A stretch of DNA of 64,000 nucleotides, from the NCBI GenBank assembly GCA_037783415.1, contig JAZGTN010000006.1:2852001-2916000 (forward strand), given 5' to 3'. This document shows, piece by piece, positions 14,050-26,075 of this stretch; within the stretch, counting starts at the first letter, position 1; each line of letters begins with the position of its first letter. The notes beneath the pieces are model-generated. The model did no database searches, had not been told where the DNA came from, and saw only the letters and a program-made list of their open reading frames with translations. This DNA is from Leptasterias polaris (lineage: Eukaryota; Echinodermata; Asteroidea; Forcipulatida; Asteriidae). The translations under genes were made by a program, and so were the position numbers.

Positions 14050-14395
14050 CTCAAACATGTCAATCTCCTGCTTATTCACCATTATTCCCCTACTCGGACT
14101 TTACGTTCATCTCAACAGTCATTGCTTACCACAACTACAAGCTTCTTCCATTTTTTATGGTCAAAGATCATTTTCTTACGCTGCTCCATTTCTTTGGAAT
14201 AGTCTTCCTGTGCATATTCGCCAGGCTAGTTCTTTTACACTGTTTTAAGTCTCTGTTAAAAACTCATTTGTTTGAAGCTGCTTATTTGTAATCTGCTTAC
14301 TTGTAATGTATCTTTCACTCTTTGTATATTTTATTGTTCTCTTTATGCGCTTAGAGGCTTTTGCATTAGGCGCTTTTTTATTATTATTATTATTT
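14050..14395 (+). pseudogene. Decayed 3' end of a CR1/L2-type LINE ORF2
   Basis: Three frames joined by two frameshifts carry the typical C-terminal block of LINE ORF2: PTRTLRSSQQSLLT, then YGQRSFSYAAPFLWNSLP, then FKSLLKTHLFEAAY. The one-base insertion in TTTTAAG near 14244 makes a false stop. The element ends with GCGCTTTTTTATTATTATTA, a microsatellite tail usual for this LINE class. Target-primed copies of these elements are commonly 5'-truncated, and no upstream reverse transcriptase is recognisable. Confidence 0.65.
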
Positions 14396-17300
14396 TGTTG
14401 GAATTCATAGGATTGCATTTTTTGATTTGTTTTATTGTTTTTATGTATTTTAGTTCGTTCCAAACAAGGCTAAGTAAAAGCCACCCTTGTTAAGTGGCTT
14501 CCATGCAGAGGTTGTTATCATTATATATTTTTTTAAAGATGCGAATAACTTTGGGGGCTGAAGGTAGGAATAGATATTACCTTTAAAACAGTCTAAAGTC
14601 TAGTTATAAGCTGGGGGGATTTACTAGGCCATGAATTCCAAAGAGATGCAGTACGTGGAATTGGGCTATTGGAATGGCTCTTTGTTTTGCTTAAGATGAC
14701 TATTATTCCAAACAGCCAGGACATGAATCTTTTATGGGGTACCTAACTTAAAAATTGCGTAATTAAGTTGGTCAACCAGAATAAAACTTTCTTGGTGCAA
14801 ATGTACCTTCACAGATGATGATTATTTTTGTAATAATGGAACTGCAATTCAGATACCGAAACGATAACGAGACTCCCTTTTGACCCCTTGTATAATCATT
14901 ATGAACTTTGTGATCTTCACGAACTTTAACTATCAATGCAAATTCCGCTACACCAGCGCCTAAACTAGGGTTTATTGGAGAATTTCTTTTGTATTTATTT
15001 ATTTATTATTGTTATTATTTTTATTTTATTTTTTTTGGGGGGGCACAAGGGGTCCTCAATTTGTTTCAAAATATATTTTCTGTGTGCATTTTTCCTCCTT
15101 TTAGCGCTCTCTTGTCATTTTAATATTCTGTTAGATAGTCTGCCATGGAAGTAAAAACAAATACAATGTCTGGGTGTAAATAGAACAAAATGGTTTTAAA
15201 AACACTTTAAAATAACCACATAAAAGCTCATTAAGTAACGTTTCATTCGAGTCACTTTTAATCTCAAAAGCCCAGATTTCACATTGGGCACCTAGGGGCA
15301 CTGGCATAAATTAATGGGGCTCGTGCCCCCCGTGCCACCCCCCCCCCCCCCCCACCTTTAGTTACGCCACTGGCTACACCCATTATATGATTCCATCGGA
15401 AACAGAGCTTCCCTGATGGAGAGGTTTTCATTAGATGTGGGGCTGATTATTCTGATGAGGCCTCGGTTACAAAGCTTGACATGTATGGTAAACCAAAGTA
15501 TTATTTAAAATAACATCATGTTTGGCTATACACTGTACAGCTGCGGCAATTGTTAGATCAACTGACCTACTTTATTTACTCCTCTATTCATTTAAATATG
15601 GTGAAGGGGATAAGTAATTGGTCTCCATAAAACAAAATAGATTCAAAACTTGCTCAATTTAATCCATTAAACAATAAAAGCCGTACATTTTCTGGCCTGA
15701 AAACCAGTACTTAAGTGGAAATTTGTCTGCTGAGCCTAATATTTGCTGACAGATTTGAGGCCTTGTCCTAATGACTAGTTATCGCCTCCCTCCATGCCGA
15801 CGGTGCGGCAATTTGACCGGTACCCCAAGGGAGCGTGCCCGCTAATAAATAGTACCTCAGTGGTTCAATTAAGTGATGTGTATCTCCAGGTGTACGTCGG
15901 GCAGGGATGGGAAACATCTAGCTTGCCGACGCAAAAATCCATCAATAAATACAAATTGAGGTAAATACAAATTGAGGTACCCGTCGCTATCTGGGGATCA
16001 GACCTGTTGAATTGCCGGGAGCGTGTTCAGGGGCGGATCCAGTGTGCAAAATAGAGGGGGACAGGAGAGGGGGACGCGTTTAAATTGGCACGTGTATAAA
16101 ATAATGTAAAAGTGGGGACTCATATTCCCCGCCTGTAGTCTGGTCGCCATTGGCTTGATCCGATCGACAGATTGCCATCGGTAGACTGGTTCTAATCTGT
16201 TAAACGTTTCGAGACATTTATGCTATTAAGTTCAAGGTCCAACATTTCTGGCGACATTCTGAATTCAAGATGTTCAAGATTGCAGTACCTGATTCTTTAC
16301 ATAAAGCACTATGGAATCTCTCAATTATACTTTTCGCATTTTTTTATTTTTTATTTATTTATTTATTTATAATTTAAAAAAATACGGATCGGTATATATA
16401 GAGGTGCGATTTCACACCAATTCGTACCAATTAGTGTAATGTTGTGCCTAAAATTCTTGAGAGTAAAATATTTAAAACAACAATTATTTTTTTCTTACAG
16501 AGGTCGTTTTGTTGAGTAGCTATCTTTGTTCCGGACTTGTTTCTAATCTGTTTATTTGTATTTAAAAAAATCATTATAATTTACTTATGTTGTAAAACGG
16601 TTTTTCCAGAATACGTCAGCGAAAGGCATGCTATATCGTTCATTCACCACATTGAAGACCTAATTCTCTTGCAGTAAACCAAATAAGCTTTACGTAACAG
16701 CCGACGTTCATTAATGTTGTGTAATGCTCCTCTTACCACTTCCCCCAGTCAACACCCTATAGAGTATCACAGCCCCTGCAGTGATCCCGGGGGTGACGAA
16801 ACATACCCAACTTAAATAGCAATTAACCCCATGTACCTTAATCGAGCTATTGGCATGACAGCTCCGTCAAGTGAAAGAGATACATCTCGCATTACAATTT
16901 CCTCCTACAATAACATGCAGCCAGCCTGTGAGAAGCCGACGGCATATATTTGTCATCGGTCCCTTTGCCCATCGCTTTACCGGAGGAAGTCTTTTGGCTG
17001 TATACGGGGAGAAACGGCCTCATTACGAGGGTCATTACGTTTGTGACGAACAAGGAAAAACACCCCCCATCCTCGTTGTTTATACGGACGGCATTTTGAA
17101 ACTTAAACTTTTTGAATTAGACAGAACAATACCTAAATCCGCTTCGACGGAATGGAATAAGAAAATATGAGGGATTGTAACATGACCCGGGGATGAAAAG
17201 CTTTTAGTAAATGGGGAGAGAGGGTAGATGGGAAATTTTAAGGTGCTTATAAAGCGGAGAACTTGAATTGAAAGGACGGAAGTATTTGTGATTATTTAGT

Positions 17301-18520
17301 GTGTTTTTTTAGTTTTTTATTTTAGTAACACTATTTTCTTTTCCATCGTTGATGAAAAATTGGCACAGGTTGTACGATTTTGTTTTTTATTGTAGTTATT
17401 TATTTATTTTTTTTGTGGGGGGGGAATAATAGACTGTAGTGACGACCACCATAACTCAATAGCAACAATTTCACAATACCTATAATAACAAATATGTTTT
17501 CTGTGGTTTTGATGCATGATGACTGTGACTGTTCTGATAATTTTTCGTTCGTATAGTTATTTTTCTGCACATTATATCTGATTTCATGTTAAGTCTATCA
17601 TTTTGTTGTTAATTTCTTTTTTGTAAATATTTCTTGAGTGTAGCGGTAGCTGTTAACTGATTTCATTTTTTCAATGCGACGCTGTAATTTGTTTTGTGGT
17701 TGTGAGATGTAATATAGAAATAAACGAAGTCGCGAACCCCTCACTGAGAAAGAAGCTAAACATAAACAAAATAATAACAAATACCGACTATAATAACAAG
17801 AAGTACATTTCAAAAAAATGTAAAATAATATTTGTTAAACACCTAGTTTGATAATAGTATACAGTATATAACCACATTTTGATGATAACTTTCACCGCAA
17901 TTTGTTTGTGTGATACCACTTGTGGGTGGTTTCTAATAATAGATGTAGCTCTGACTTGTATCCTTTAAGCGCAAATTAATACTTAATGATAAAAAACCTA
18001 GTTAGAAAACTCCTGTATTAAAAAAAAATACCTATTGCGATAAAAATGGTACTGCTATCCTTTGTTGTGTAAGACGGTCGTAACCATAACACGAACTCCT
18101 TTTGTTCAGCTAAATTGAGTTACCTTGACAACGAATAAAATATATTAAAGCACAAAGCATCGTTGAAGCTACCACCGTTTGGTCAATTAACAGGAACAAT
18201 ATCAGAGCTATAATTATGGTCGTACGAAGTGAAAGAACCTTTAGGCTTACGAACGATTTTGTGCAAAGTATGTCATGTTTACAATCCGCAGCAATTGTAT
18301 AAAAGTAATGGTTGTTGCGTTTCATTGACATGGAACGGAATAAATAGCAAGGTTTACCATTAATTTTAGGTCCACTGCGGTAATAACTTCCCACTATGAA
18401 TAATTTTGACCGGACATGAAACAGCTTTTGTAACCTAAATTCTTTTGCAATACTGCTGCAGTTTCTTTCTGACGTGCATGGTTAGCTAATAACTTTTCTT
18501 CGAAAGAGACACGGTCGTGC

Positions 18521-18690
18521 GGCCCCTAAATGTAACCTGAGCCCTACATGTAACCCGACCTTAAATGTAGCCCCAAAAGTGTAGCCTACTTAAATGTAGC
18601 TCGACCTAACAGTGGCCCCAAACTTGTTCCCAAATGTAGTCACAACCTAGCCTAAATGTAGCCCCAAACTTGTACCTAAATATAGCCCGG
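18521..18690. repeat. Degenerate minisatellite, CCTAAATGTAGCCC-like unit
   Basis: About ten imperfect copies of a 15-20 bp unit (variants of CTTAAATGTAGCCCCAA and ACATGTAACCCG) follow one another. Confidence 0.6.
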
Positions 18691-18932
18691 GCTGTTAAGG
18701 TTATCAATTGACAAGATTAATGTCTTTTTTGTCTTGGTTTTCTTTCAAATTGTTTTGAAGGTAGTGTTATTTGTTTTCTTTATAAAACAGGCTGCTAAAG
18801 CTTAGATTCTTTTATCTAAATGTTCTTAGCCACAAACATGATCATGTTTAAAGGGTATGTATGCACATTAAACCCACAGCATTTTGCAGGGTCCCCACGG
18901 CAAGGCGCTGGGGTTTATATGGGCCTATATAA

Positions 18933-20338
18933 GGTCTGTCTCATAAGTGAACGTAAGGGACGGACGTAAACTTAAGATGGACGTATGGTAACGTTCGGGT
19001 TTGTAACCTGAAATTTGATTGGTCACCCGATTTTCTTACGCCAGGAGCACTGCCTGTCACCTCATTACTGTTGGACGCATGCAAAGCTGCATTGTCTGAG
19101 AGGTGGTCTGACACGCCCCCGTTCACTGAGAGGCACCTTTAGCCCTATTGTGCGTATTACATAAGAGATGTGTGGTCGTGGACAGTGGACAAGCTTGCTA
19201 TTCAAATTGAATTGACAGCTCAGCTGGTTAAGCCGGAGGTCGTTGGTTCAACCCCAAATTGAACTGAGTGACATTTATTGTTGTAATCTCATGACGTTTA
19301 GACTATATAGGCCTATAGTTTTATTAAATCATTTGGGTAGTAGTCGAAGTATTTTACACCATTATGGCGGACATGAATGTTAGTGCCGCCCGTCGCGCGC
19401 GCCGGCGACGCAGAAGGGGGGGGGGGATTGTTTTGAAAATGAAGGCCCAATTCAAGCCATTTGGTCCATTTTTGCGCTTATTTGTTTTTTTGTGCGCACC
19501 ATTTTTGAATATTTGGGTCGACTATTTTTCTTCTTTTCTGATTTTGGGGACCTTTTTTAAATTGTAGTTTATTTATTTATTATAAATTTATATATCTATT
19601 TTTGGGGGGCGTCCGCCCCGCCCCTACCCTGAGTACATTGTGTACCCCACCGACCCCCACCCCCACTCAAGTAACTAAGGGGCTGCATGCACTTTCTGAT
19701 TTTCTATGGGGAGGGGCTGTTTTACAAGCAAAATTCGGGGATGAAATCCCCTAGAAATTGAAAATTGGGAATCAATATTAAGATCACTTCCCCATTCTAG
19801 AAAACAAAGAAAGGGGTACTATTTTTAAGATGTATGCTCGAGACGGAGATACCTGGCACGAGATTGAGTTTATATTCTATCAGAAGTTGGTGGAAAGTTG
19901 TCTTGAAAGTTGTCCATAATTGTAGAAGTAGATAATTTTTGCTTTTCATATTTCATTTGTATCATGAATGATATCGCCGTTGCAGCACTTTCAATGTAAT
20001 TGTGGAATTCTTATTAAAAAATGTTCTTATTCTGTGATTGGCCATTTGTAAAACGCGTCTAATTTACCCTTTTCAACCACCGGGATTAGGCCATTATTAA
20101 GAAAGAAAGCCACATTGTTCCCACCAAATTGGCGATCTTCTACAAGCGAATTCTATTATCCAGTGCAAAGTTCATTGTTATAATGGCCGACCTCCTATTC
20201 AGAACTTGGCATACGCAAAACGGAATAATTAGGTACCCGCGTGACATGTACAGGCCAGTCAGATTTGGCCTACTGCACACTCTTGCACGTTATTTTTAAG
20301 TTTACGTCCGTCCCTTACGTTCACTTATGAGACAGCCC
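18933..20338. mobile_element. DNA transposon of about 1.4 kb with 43-bp inverted ends, possibly PIF/Harbinger-like
   Basis: Left end 18933-18975 and right end 20296-20338 are near-perfect reverse complements starting GG[T/G]CTGTCTCATAAGTGA. PIF/Harbinger ends often begin GGnnCTGTxTCAT with a 3-bp TWA duplication. Here the flanks are TAA and TCA, so one copy would have mutated. The interior has no transposase. It contains a tRNA-like fragment (19217-19254) and an Arg-rich frame at 19364-19567 that I do not regard as a gene. Confidence 0.65.
19205..19256 (+). mobile_element. tRNA-like SINE fragment
   Basis: An A-box-like AGCTCAGCTGGTTAAG and a B-box-like GGTTCAACCCC are spaced too closely for a tRNA. 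This is probably a decayed SINE head nested in the surrounding transposon. Confidence 0.45.
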
Positions 20339-20460
20339 TCATGGGGACTCATAGCCCGTTGCCGTATTATAATACAAATAAGGGGTGCCAAACTTTTTGA
20401 GGAGAAGGTATATCATTCTTGAACTAATTAGTCGTCGATTTTGTTTGACTGTTTGGCTGA

Positions 20461-20556
20461 TTACTGGGTCTTTTTGAAACAAATTCCGGGTCAAACTAAC
20501 CTAGAAATGGATCCGGCCCAATAATCCGAGAGTATTAAGAGTGTAGACCCTATGTT
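20461..20556. repeat. Degenerate GGGTCA-type dispersed repeat, copy 2
   Basis: CTGGGTC, CCGGGTCAAACTAACC and GAGAGTATTAAGAGTGTAGA match the right half of the element at 31369-31601. Confidence 0.45.
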
Positions 20557-21789
20557 GTTGACCATACCTCTGTTGAAAAATGAAATGAATGGGGAGGAAG
20601 GTTGGACACGTCAACGCACCAAGTTCAGGACCTCAACACTAAGTGGTGTCCTTATAGCAGCCTTTACAACTTGCATTCAGAATGAGCTGAATCTGATGAA
20701 ATAAAAACCATTAGTTTGAAAGGTCCCTTAAGGGGGCAGAATAGTAGGCTTGTTTCTCGCCACTCCAATTGAATTAAGAAAATACTTAGTGGACGCACTC
20801 AACACTCATCTATTTGGACGCGTCCAAAAAAGCTTGTCAGTTGTTAAAATTCACCCTAATGTGATAAACGGCGCCAACATTTATCAGATTTAATAATCCG
20901 TTAAGAAAATCATTGTACGACTGATTCGATCAAATCTGTTTATTTATTTATTTATAGTTTTTAAGCACAGAGCGTGTTTTAATGAACTTAGGAAGACTTG
21001 GGCCTGCAAAGTAGCTTCGTTAAAACGGACTAACCACGCACTTGATAGAATACAAGATGGCGGTCGCGAGTTGATCATGTCATGTACCAGCTGATGCCAC
21101 TTGCTGGTGTATCGATGTAGCGCTAAAGCTCCGTAATAACAAGTTATTTAGTTACGTAATAGACGGAAAGAGGCAGATCCAAAAACGTTTCTTTACTGGT
21201 AGCTTTTATTTACTTGTAGCTGTTATGTTCGTGGTTCTAATTTTGTAAGTATTGAAGTAAGTTTTTCAAGTTGGCCTATAACATAGAAGGCCCTAACAAT
21301 CTTGCTCCTGACTAAAATAAAAAATGTAAAATAATGTTAAGTTTAGGCTGCCGTAAGACATGTTTTCCCGTCCCCGTGTAAAATTTAATCTTCCTATATA
21401 ATGACTGATGAGTGGCAGAAAACCGATCGACATGTCACTCTCAGTAATCCTTTAAACACAATTTTACACATTTTGCTAACGTCTGGTGTCATTTGGTATT
21501 CACTAGTTCGTTGTAACAATCATTGTGACTGAAGCGCAACAAACGGACATGATCTAGTTACAATAATGGTCATTCGGAACTTACGGTGATGTTTCATTGT
21601 TTCCAATATCGACAAACATCTAAGACGTAGATTAACAACAATTGCCACCTTGAGCGGCCAATCAGGGCCCGCACAAGCCCCCCCCCCCCCCCCCCGTTGT
21701 TAGCCCCATTGGTATTTACTCTGACCTAAATAAAATACCTAACAAACAATTGATGGGTTTCCCAAACCGACACCGAGCAGCAGCACGCT

Positions 21790-21935
21790 CGGAGTTCTTC
21801 TTCTTCCCAGCGGAGTGTAAAAAGCCCACAGGCAACCCACCAGGGATTCGAAGCCACGACCTCCTGTTTACAAGTGCAGCCACCTCGACCACTCGACCGC
21901 CGAGTTAGCCCGGTGGCGAGCGTCGAGCTCTCTCC
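21790..21935 (-). mobile_element. tRNA-derived SINE head
   Basis: On the minus strand an A-box-like GGTCGAGTGGTCG (complement of 21886-21898) is followed by a B box GGCTTCGAATCCC (complement of 21843-21855), then a non-tRNA body ending in GAAGAAGAAGAA. Confidence 0.6.
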
Positions 21936-24728
21936 CAAGATACTTCAATTTGAATTTAATTGATGGATCGTTTGAGGTATAATATCCTATCCATTAAAAT
22001 GTATCAAATTCCAGTGATATCTGGGCGGTAATGTCTTGCAGGGAGTGACAAGGTATTACAAAGCACGTTTCTTGACTTCTTTTACAAATTTATTTCATCT
22101 CAAATTCATTTCACTTCGTTGTTTGTTCCTGGGTTAGGGCACAGCATTAGCTTTGCTTCGACCAAGCCTTAATGTTGTTCCTTTTAGGCCCCTATATGTT
22201 TCCACTAATATACCTGTAATGTTATAATCCAGCTAATTACAAACAATGTATTGCGTTACCAAGGACAACCTTGAAATAAATGTACATGAATTGAACAGAT
22301 TGTTACGAACTGGCTTCATATGTTTCTGTATGATCGATAATACCAGCAGTTCCAAATCTAGTTATGTATATTACAAGAAAGAAAAACAACGTTTTGCTTT
22401 TGTTTTATCTATTTGTTGTGTCTTAGTAATGTAGAAATTATGACTCTAGGTTCCCTGAATATAATCAAAATTACAAAGGAACAGCCAGTTTTTGAAAGTG
22501 TGGTATTACACAAAAGCCTTTAGAAACAGTTCAGACTGAAATGATTTTTTTTTTTTTAAGTATTCAATGTGTGTCATATCCCTACTCGTTCGGATTACAT
22601 CCACATGAGTTACCCTTGCATTATTCAGTCATATTTTCTTCTGTTTGAGCCAAGAGCCAAGAGTGACATTGAGTCATAATTATTGTTTGGGGCGAACTTG
22701 AATTAATGCAGTTTGCAAAAGCTAATTTTATTTTCTCATTAAAAACAAAAGCAATAAAACAGTTGAGATATCAACGGATTATATAAGATTTCCGAGGTTG
22801 GTTTTCATTGTCAAGTTTGTTGCTTTGTCATTGCGTCTTGGCCTTTACCATTCAAACCATGACTTCGTCTTTGTTTATTGGGTATTACAAATTAACCGTG
22901 CTATTGATGAAACTGATGTATAGGACAACTGTAGGCTATTCATTGTAACATACAAGAACTGCATTGATATGACTTAATAAGAACTGACTTAATATGAACC
23001 TTGGTTTAGGTCCCACTACCAGGAAGAGGCTCTAGATAGTCACCTAGTACCCTACCCTTTGTTCTTGGATTCATTCACCCGTAACTTTCATGTTATAGCG
23101 TGTACTTGACTTGTCCCCTTTATGCATCTGATGAAGTAGTTGTTGCTACTAAACTAATGCAGGTTTTTTCTGTATGTATTCTTGAAGGCGTACCACTATA
23201 CCTACCTTGTAATATACGGTAATTTATCACTTTACAAACACACAATTCATTCTGGGAAAACCATGTTTCGGACATTCGAAAAATCGCAGTAATGGATCAC
23301 TGCACAAGGCTTATGGGTATTTTGTAGTTTCCTGAGCTTCGTCTGCCATTTTAAGATTTCAAGTTGAAACCAAGAAAGGGAGAACAAACTATAGACTTGC
23401 ACCTTACGTTCACGTAAACAAGAATGATCACTTTGGGACAAAATGTAGCGTGACGTAATGAAAGTTTATAGGCCGGAGGGCTATACAAAAAAGAGCCGTC
23501 ATGCATAAAATCCGTATGCCCCAAAAACTCATTCACGATAACAAAAACATGAATCAAGTTAAATATACATTTAAAAACCCAAAGGCAGTCCAGCAATGTA
23601 TATTTCCGTTGCTTTTGCCAAAAAACACCCTCACCAACAAATCTGGTTGTTCGCATACACTTTCCTTGCGCTTCCGTTTGTTTTTACCAAGAAACGTAAC
23701 TCAACATGTTTTGTACTTGCTGTGGGTAATATGTGTTTAATTGCATTTCCGGGAGTAAACACACACCAAATGCACTGAGCGCAAACACAACATTACAATT
23801 TAGCAAGTGTCGGAACTTTCGGCAATAATCTCCTCACCGGAGGCGAACAAACATGGGGAGCAACGACCGAGTGCAAGAAATGGGATGAGCGTGCCCGATT
23901 TACAATTCGCCCTGAAATCATCGATCTTAGCGGAAAATTAATTTCATTTCAATTTTTAAATTGCAATCCCAGATGAGTACTTATAAGTGACGCAAATGCT
24001 CAAGAAGTTAGTATTCGGCAGATTCAATTACAGAAAATGCATAGTGTGACCAAAAGTGGTCTTTCATTTAACGACTTTGAACAGTGGAAAACATGTTTAG
24101 AACTTATATGGCTCTAGGATTTAGAGGCTGACAATATTTATTAAATATATTTTTCTGGAATATCCGGTCTTTTCTCCGGAGAAGGTTTTCCGTAATAGTG
24201 TGCCGTCTTATGTTTCTGTTTTGACCGGTGAAAACACAACCTTTGAATGCATACACGGACAGACGTATACTTGTTTGTGTGATCTTTTGATACATTTTAT
24301 GTATTTACCTATTTATACTTGTATTTATGAAAGACGAAATGGGAAGGGGGGCAGTGGCAGAATGTTTTTCGACCCCGAGAAAAATAACTGAAAATGGATT
24401 TGTTGAGATGTACGGACTGAGCTAGAACAAACACTGCGTAGCCCACGTAATGAGGTAGGCACTAAAATACAATCCGCGTGTCAGGTTATAGTTCTACTGG
24501 GATTTCAACCTTGATCCACAAATCTGAAAGGCAGGGAAATTACCACTTTGCAAACCTGAGCCCCCACTATGACATTTCGAACAGATCTTGATGACGTAAA
24601 CAAAACATCAAAGCTCATGTAACCATCATAACGTGTAAAAACAAATAACATAAGAAGAAAAAAGTTGCTGTTGTAAACTGCTTACCAACCAAATGGACCG
24701 TACGTATAAATACAACAACAACTAAAAG

Positions 24729-24825
24729 ATAATGGCCTGACGTTTCGAACCTCGCTGAGTCTTTTTCGAAGGCTCTCGAAGCCCTTGAGAAAGACTCTGC
24801 AAAGGTCGAAACGTCAGGCCATTAT
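24729..24825. repeat. Snapback hairpin family, copy 1
   Basis: ATAATGGCCTGACGTTTCGA on the left is matched by TCGAAACGTCAGGCCATTAT on the right. Inner arms GAGTCTTTTTCGAAGG and CTTGAGAAAGACTC also pair. A relative lies at 43636-43731. Confidence 0.75.
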
Positions 24826-25929
24826 GCCTAACTGTTCTTTGCAAAACACATGTATCTTACCATTGTTATAGGTCCTGACAATGACATTCAAAATCATACA
24901 TAATTCATTAAGTATTCGGTTTTGGAAGAGTTAGGTTATTGGGTTTGTTTTTTGTTTTGTATTAGGTGGTCGAGGATTTTTAGCACGTTCAAATATACGT
25001 GTGTCCCCCCCCCCCCCCCCCTTCATCCAATGTTTCAATCTAGGTGAACAATGATAAAATGCGGGTCTTATGTTTCCACAACTTTTACAGTATTTTAGAC
25101 GGAATATTGGGGTTTTTCTAAATGATTGGTAGGCTACTAGTATGACATTCACAACCAGTGACCTCTTAGATTGAAATTCATTAATATTTTTCTCTCCGAT
25201 AATCGACAACTAGTAGGTACTTTGTATTTTACATCACTGCTTTAGGGGCAAGCAAATTATATATAAAGTGTTTTTGGAGCAAGTGTAGATTCTTTGCAGA
25301 GAGTATTCGAAATACTTGCATTAGAACTATCTCAAATATCGCCCTGAAATCACTTGAAATTCAGAAGCATTTCATTCAAATATTTGAAACGTAACCTGAA
25401 AAATCTGGTGCTTAACAACTTTGAGGTTTGTTCATGTTTCGCAATTCACAAAACGCCAATGTTCAATGACATTAATTCATTTGTATATGACAACCGCATC
25501 AATGAGTTACAATATTGGACCTTTATCTGAAGCTAACATCAAGAGGGGGGTATTTGCTCATACAACTCGTTATGAGGTTTCGCCCAACTCGATGTTGACC
25601 CAGAATTTTTTTTATTTCGGAGCTTGCGATGAACGAAACTCTCAACTGAAACCGTCAGACGAAGAAACAACAAAAGGAATAGAACACACCTGCTATTCAT
25701 TTCAAGGTTTTTGGATTGTTCTTCTAACGTACGTTCACTCTTAATGTACAAAATGTACACATTGCTGTTGTTATTATTATAATAATATGAAAATCATACT
25801 TTTTTTTACAATCTCTGTACATTTCAAACAAACGTATTTTTTATAAATATTGGATGAACAATGAATACAATTAAGCGGAATATAATCACGAGGTGAAATC
25901 TGGAATGGACTAATCTATTAGTACGCACA

Positions 25930-26075
25930 ACGGTTAGCTGCAAAGCACCAAATATCATCATAGGACTCCTGCGTAAAATTTTGTGGCGGAACAGTATAAG
26001 TGGCAAAAGAAAGTATGACACGTGACGCGTGTTCAACCAATCAAATGACAAATATCTTTTAAGTGCGGTATATAC
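25930..26075. repeat. Dispersed repeat with relatives at 30440-30560 and 62080-62125
   Basis: GACTCCTGCGTAAAATT, GTATGACACGTGACG, AATGACAAATATC and GTGCGGTATATA recur in inverted orientation at 30440-30560 (GTCACGTGTCATAC and so on), and partly in direct orientation at 62080-62125 (AATGACAAGGATATA, GTGCGGTATAC). Confidence 0.55.

Noticed and set aside
19364..19567. Arg-rich frame beginning MADMNVSAARRAR
   Set aside because: It lies inside a transposon with inverted ends, next to a poly-G run, and has no homologous domain that I recognise.
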